Assembly: GCA_027186245.1 (NCBI GenBank)
Contig: CP114490.1
Span: 9,184,501 to 9,248,500 of the forward strand
Origin: Coriaria nepalensis
Lineage: Eukaryota > Streptophyta > Magnoliopsida > Cucurbitales > Coriariaceae
Length of the DNA stretch: 64,000 nt
Direction: 5' to 3'
A program made the translations under genes and the position numbers. The first letter of the stretch is position 1. Each line of letters opens with the position of its first letter. This document shows, piece by piece, positions 61,285 through 64,000 of the stretch. The notes below the pieces were generated by a model. The model was not told the DNA's origin and ran no database searches. It was given only the letters and a program-made list of their open reading frames with translations.

Positions 61285-61715
61285 TGTCACAAACGATGGA
61301 GGAAAAGGTATATTCTATTCATCTAATTTCTGTACAGGAACTAATCAATATATAAGCTAGATACAAACCTAGGAGTAATCAATAAGAAATATATAGGAAT
61401 TCCTAGATTATGGAGTCAGTTAGACATGCCTATAATCTTGCTAACATAATCCTATGAAGAAGGGAAAAGATAATCTTTCCTAACATACATAAATTACTCC
61501 TATATTCCAACACTCCCCCTCAAGCTGAAGAATAAATGTTCTTCAATCCCAGCTTGCTAATTAATCTTTGGAAAATGGACTAGCTAACCCTTTTGTTGAC
61601 ACATCTACTATTGTCCTTATGTCGATACATATAACGTGCAAATCAACCAACTATCAAGTTTCTCCTTTATGAAATGCCTATCAACCTCCATATAAATTAC
61701 TCCTATATTCCAAGA
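61285..61715 (-). mobile_element. Internally deleted Copia element with target duplication ATAAC
   Basis: A 431-bp element flanked by ATAAC (61280-61284 and 61716-61720). Read on the minus strand it has only the first 22-25 bases of a 5' LTR (TTGGAATATAGGAGTAATTT), joined straight to the end of Copia RNase H (VEVDRHFIKEKLDSWLICTL, then decayed text), a polypurine tract TTGAGGGGGAG (just above 61513), and a 3' LTR of 228 bp (61285-61512) running from TGTTGGAATATAGG to TTTGTGACA. Nearly the whole element, from 5' LTR through integrase and reverse transcriptase, has been deleted. Confidence 0.75.
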
Positions 61716-61720
61716 ATAAC

Positions 61721-62093
61721 TAACAAAAAAACGTTGTAAGGGAGTCACCGAGTCTAATACATCAGACATCATCCCAACTGCATGCACATTCCCACATCTG
61801 CCAATAATTGTTTTTTAGGATATTCTTGCGATAAGATTGATACAAAGAAGACAGATCAGTTTTAGCAAATCACAATTAATTTTAGCTTTTCCTTTAATCT
61901 TCTTTTTTCTTTTTCTCTTTTCTTTATCTTTCTCTGTTCCCACTCCCAACCTCCCTCTTTCCTCTTTGGAGGGGGGTCCATTGTGCAAGGAGAGTGTGAA
62001 CAAAATTATAGTATGAACAGCTGCCTTTCGAACTATACATAGGAAGGGAAAATGTTTACCTGACATGGATTCAATTTACAGGCCAAGCATATT
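61721..62093. other. ATR 3' flank
   Basis: Should contain the ATR 3' UTR on the minus strand. Pyrimidine-rich on the + strand at 61880-61970. No other feature seen. Confidence 0.5.
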
Positions 62094-64000
62094 CTAAAAC
62101 CAAGGCATCCACCATATGTACATCTTCCCAAGGTTTTTGTGCGAGACTGCTTCAGCAATTAATCGACGAACCTGACCTTCTACAGCAAGAGGCAAAGAAG
62201 GCGCAGCTACAACACCAACAACGATTCCTTGCAACCTTGCCTTGATATTGTTGATGGCTCGCTGGAACAGTTGAAAAATAACATGCATCGACTATTATAA
62301 TATGATAATTAATTTTGCCCCTTTCTTAACAAAAGTATAACCAATAATTAAGGTATGTCAGTTCTCTGACCTTTTATTTGGAAAAAAAAAATAGAGAGGA
62401 TTTGAAGTCTGAATCCAATGTTTTATGCAACTGAATTATTACTCCTCTGCGGCTGAATTTGGTTTTTCTAATTTGACCTCAAAACACCATTTCGAAAACT
62501 ATAACTACATTGCTTTTTTTTTTATTCTATTTTTTAATTTTTTTTCTACTTTTCATCTCACTTTTCAGTATCCACTTTCAAGTTTAACCAAAGCGCTGTT
62601 TCACCAAATTGCTGTTCAAATAAGTAAACCCAAATGTAGCCTAAGTCACTATATAAAACACCACAATTTCCTAACTATCAGTGTCCCCAATTTTACTATA
62701 TACTCTATTCAAATCTTTTTAAGCTTTGCTATTTCCTACCAGGAGATTGTAATGTACTAAAGTGCATGATTTTAAAGGCAATATATAGTTTGTGGAAGGA
62801 ATATCAATGGCATGTGAAGTAGCTTGGTTTTTCCTTTGCTAGACACTTTGTTTCAAGAAACTTGCCCAAATCTACAGGTAAACAATGTAAAAGGCTACCA
62901 GGATTTGAAAATCTTTGTTATCAAGCTGGGAGCAAAAGTATTCAGTTCTTTTCGGCTGAAGATTCTAGTTTCTCTAGTTTCTAGGTTCTTGAAAAAAAAG
63001 ACCAAAGATTATGGAAATGAAGCAAACCTGGGCATGTGGATTCTGAACCTCTACAACACTTGATTTGTGATTCTTTGTCCATTCCACAAGAGGATCGTGG
63101 ATGAAAGTTTCTAGCACACTCATCAAAGTCTCCCTATGAGTCCTCAGCACCGAGAGAGTAATCTCACAAACTCTCAAGAAAATGCCCTCATATCCAGTGA
63201 TGCCCAAACCATCTATCATGTTCTGTTGGATAAAAGGCAACGACCATGAAGAAACCAAAGAAAAAAACCAATCTTTTTTCTTTTCTTTTCTTTTAATAGA
63301 AAGGAGGTTTATAATGATTAAAAAAAATGGTGAATAAGAATAAAAAATGCACTCTAAACTCTGAAGTCTGATTCATAAAAAATACAGATAGCTGTAAGAG
63401 GCAAACAACCTAGTACATGAACATGAAAATTAAAAATAAGCCTTTCCAATTAATTCATGACTATCCATGATATACATACTAATCTTAAATTTTCTTAATA
63501 ATGATGAAAATTAGAGGATTAAAACTAAGGAATCTTTGAGCTTCTATTACCTGTGTTAGCCTGAAAGGAACAAGTTCAGGCTTCTCCAAAAGCAAGCCTC
63601 TGTCAAATAAACAGCTGAAATCGACGTGAACACAGTCACCTGTGGTAGAATCAAAAAGAATATTCTCCCCATGTCGGTCGCCAAGCCCTACAATATGTCC
63701 AACCATGGACCAGACTGCAGTAGTGTGTGCATATGCGATGCGGCCCCTAAACCAGGCCGCTGGTTCAGAAAATGTGTTTAAAAACCACTTGTGGAAAACT
63801 GGAGGAAACATGGGGAGAATTTTGCACTTCAACATCTCATCTTCTGGAACTTTTCCTTGGCACTGATCATAAATCCTCTTAATTGTAGGATTTGTCCTCT
63901 GTCTATCAAACTTTCCACAAGTTATATATATATCTTGCAAAATATGACGCAAACCACGAGTGTGTGGAACCCATTCTACCATGCCACAGTCTTCTGTCAA
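62094..64000 (-). CDS. ATR: ATR checkpoint kinase, C-terminal end (partial, runs off the window)
   Basis: The last three exons on the minus strand: 64000-63551 (open at the window edge), 63222-63028 and 62261-62094, coding for the final 270 residues of a protein of about 2,700. Seen: the PI3K-like kinase catalytic loop GLGDRHGENILFD with the Asp, His and Asn of the family, the metal-binding VDFSCLFDRG, then FRLTQNMIDGLGITGYEG, and the FATC end with GQVRRLIAEAVSH and the plant-type terminus GKMYIWWMPWF. Role: with its partner ATRIP, ATR senses single-stranded DNA at stalled replication forks in the nucleus and starts the S/G2 checkpoint. All catalytic residues in view are kept, and splice sites are normal, so a working gene is expected. 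The rest lies to the right of the window. Confidence 0.96.

Noticed and set aside
61513..61720. Extra exon of ATR in its 3' flank
   Set aside because: ATR ends with its normal FATC terminus at 62094, and this stretch reads as Copia RNase H, polypurine tract and LTR.

Overview
The window is nuclear DNA from a flowering plant, most likely a eudicot. It is AT-rich, its genes have many short GT-AG exons, and the space between them is filled with decayed LTR retrotransposons, hAT fragments, a Tourist-like MITE and a nuclear copy of plastid DNA. The species cannot be named from the sequence alone. All exon joins given here were worked out by hand from frame, splice dinucleotides and family knowledge.

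Layout from left to right: a LysM GPI-anchored chitin-receptor gene (LYM2 type, + strand, 1655-4091); a degraded Copia element on the minus strand (about 5.86-8.0 kb); HCF244, a plastid photosystem II assembly factor (+, 8802-11394); a wrecked Ty3/gypsy element (+, 12.5-15.4 kb); a SINE-like fragment and a Tourist-like MITE; a single-exon DUF241 gene (+, 19704-20609); a RopGEF with a PRONE domain (-, 22273-25487); a rearranged plastid insertion carrying rps8, infA, rpl36, rps11, a rpoA::rpl16 chimera and rpl14 (26.38-28.84 kb); a Copia remnant (-, 28.9-30.95 kb); an SKU5-similar multicopper-oxidase-like gene (-, 31610-34338); a Copia element (+, 36.4-39.5 kb) that is itself split by a solo LTR with a perfect target-site duplication; a PPR pseudogene (42.5 kb); an MSL6-like mechanosensitive channel (-, 45597-49830); two hAT transposase fragments lying back to back (51.6-53.3 kb); a long gene-free stretch ending in a second copy of the same Copia family seen at 6-8 kb (57.8-60.5 kb); a 431-bp internally deleted Copia; and the 3' end of the ATR checkpoint kinase gene (-, 62094-64000, running off the window).

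The genes are unrelated single-copy-style housekeeping and signalling genes, and there is no operon-like or pathway clustering. RopGEF and the SKS protein both belong to families active in polar cell growth, but their proximity is probably chance. I found no new multi-gene biological system. The most unusual items are the circularly permuted plastid insert with an open chimeric rpoA::rpl16 frame, the conserved four-copy motif array in the leaders of two Copia copies, and the nested or deleted elements whose insertion history can be read base by base.
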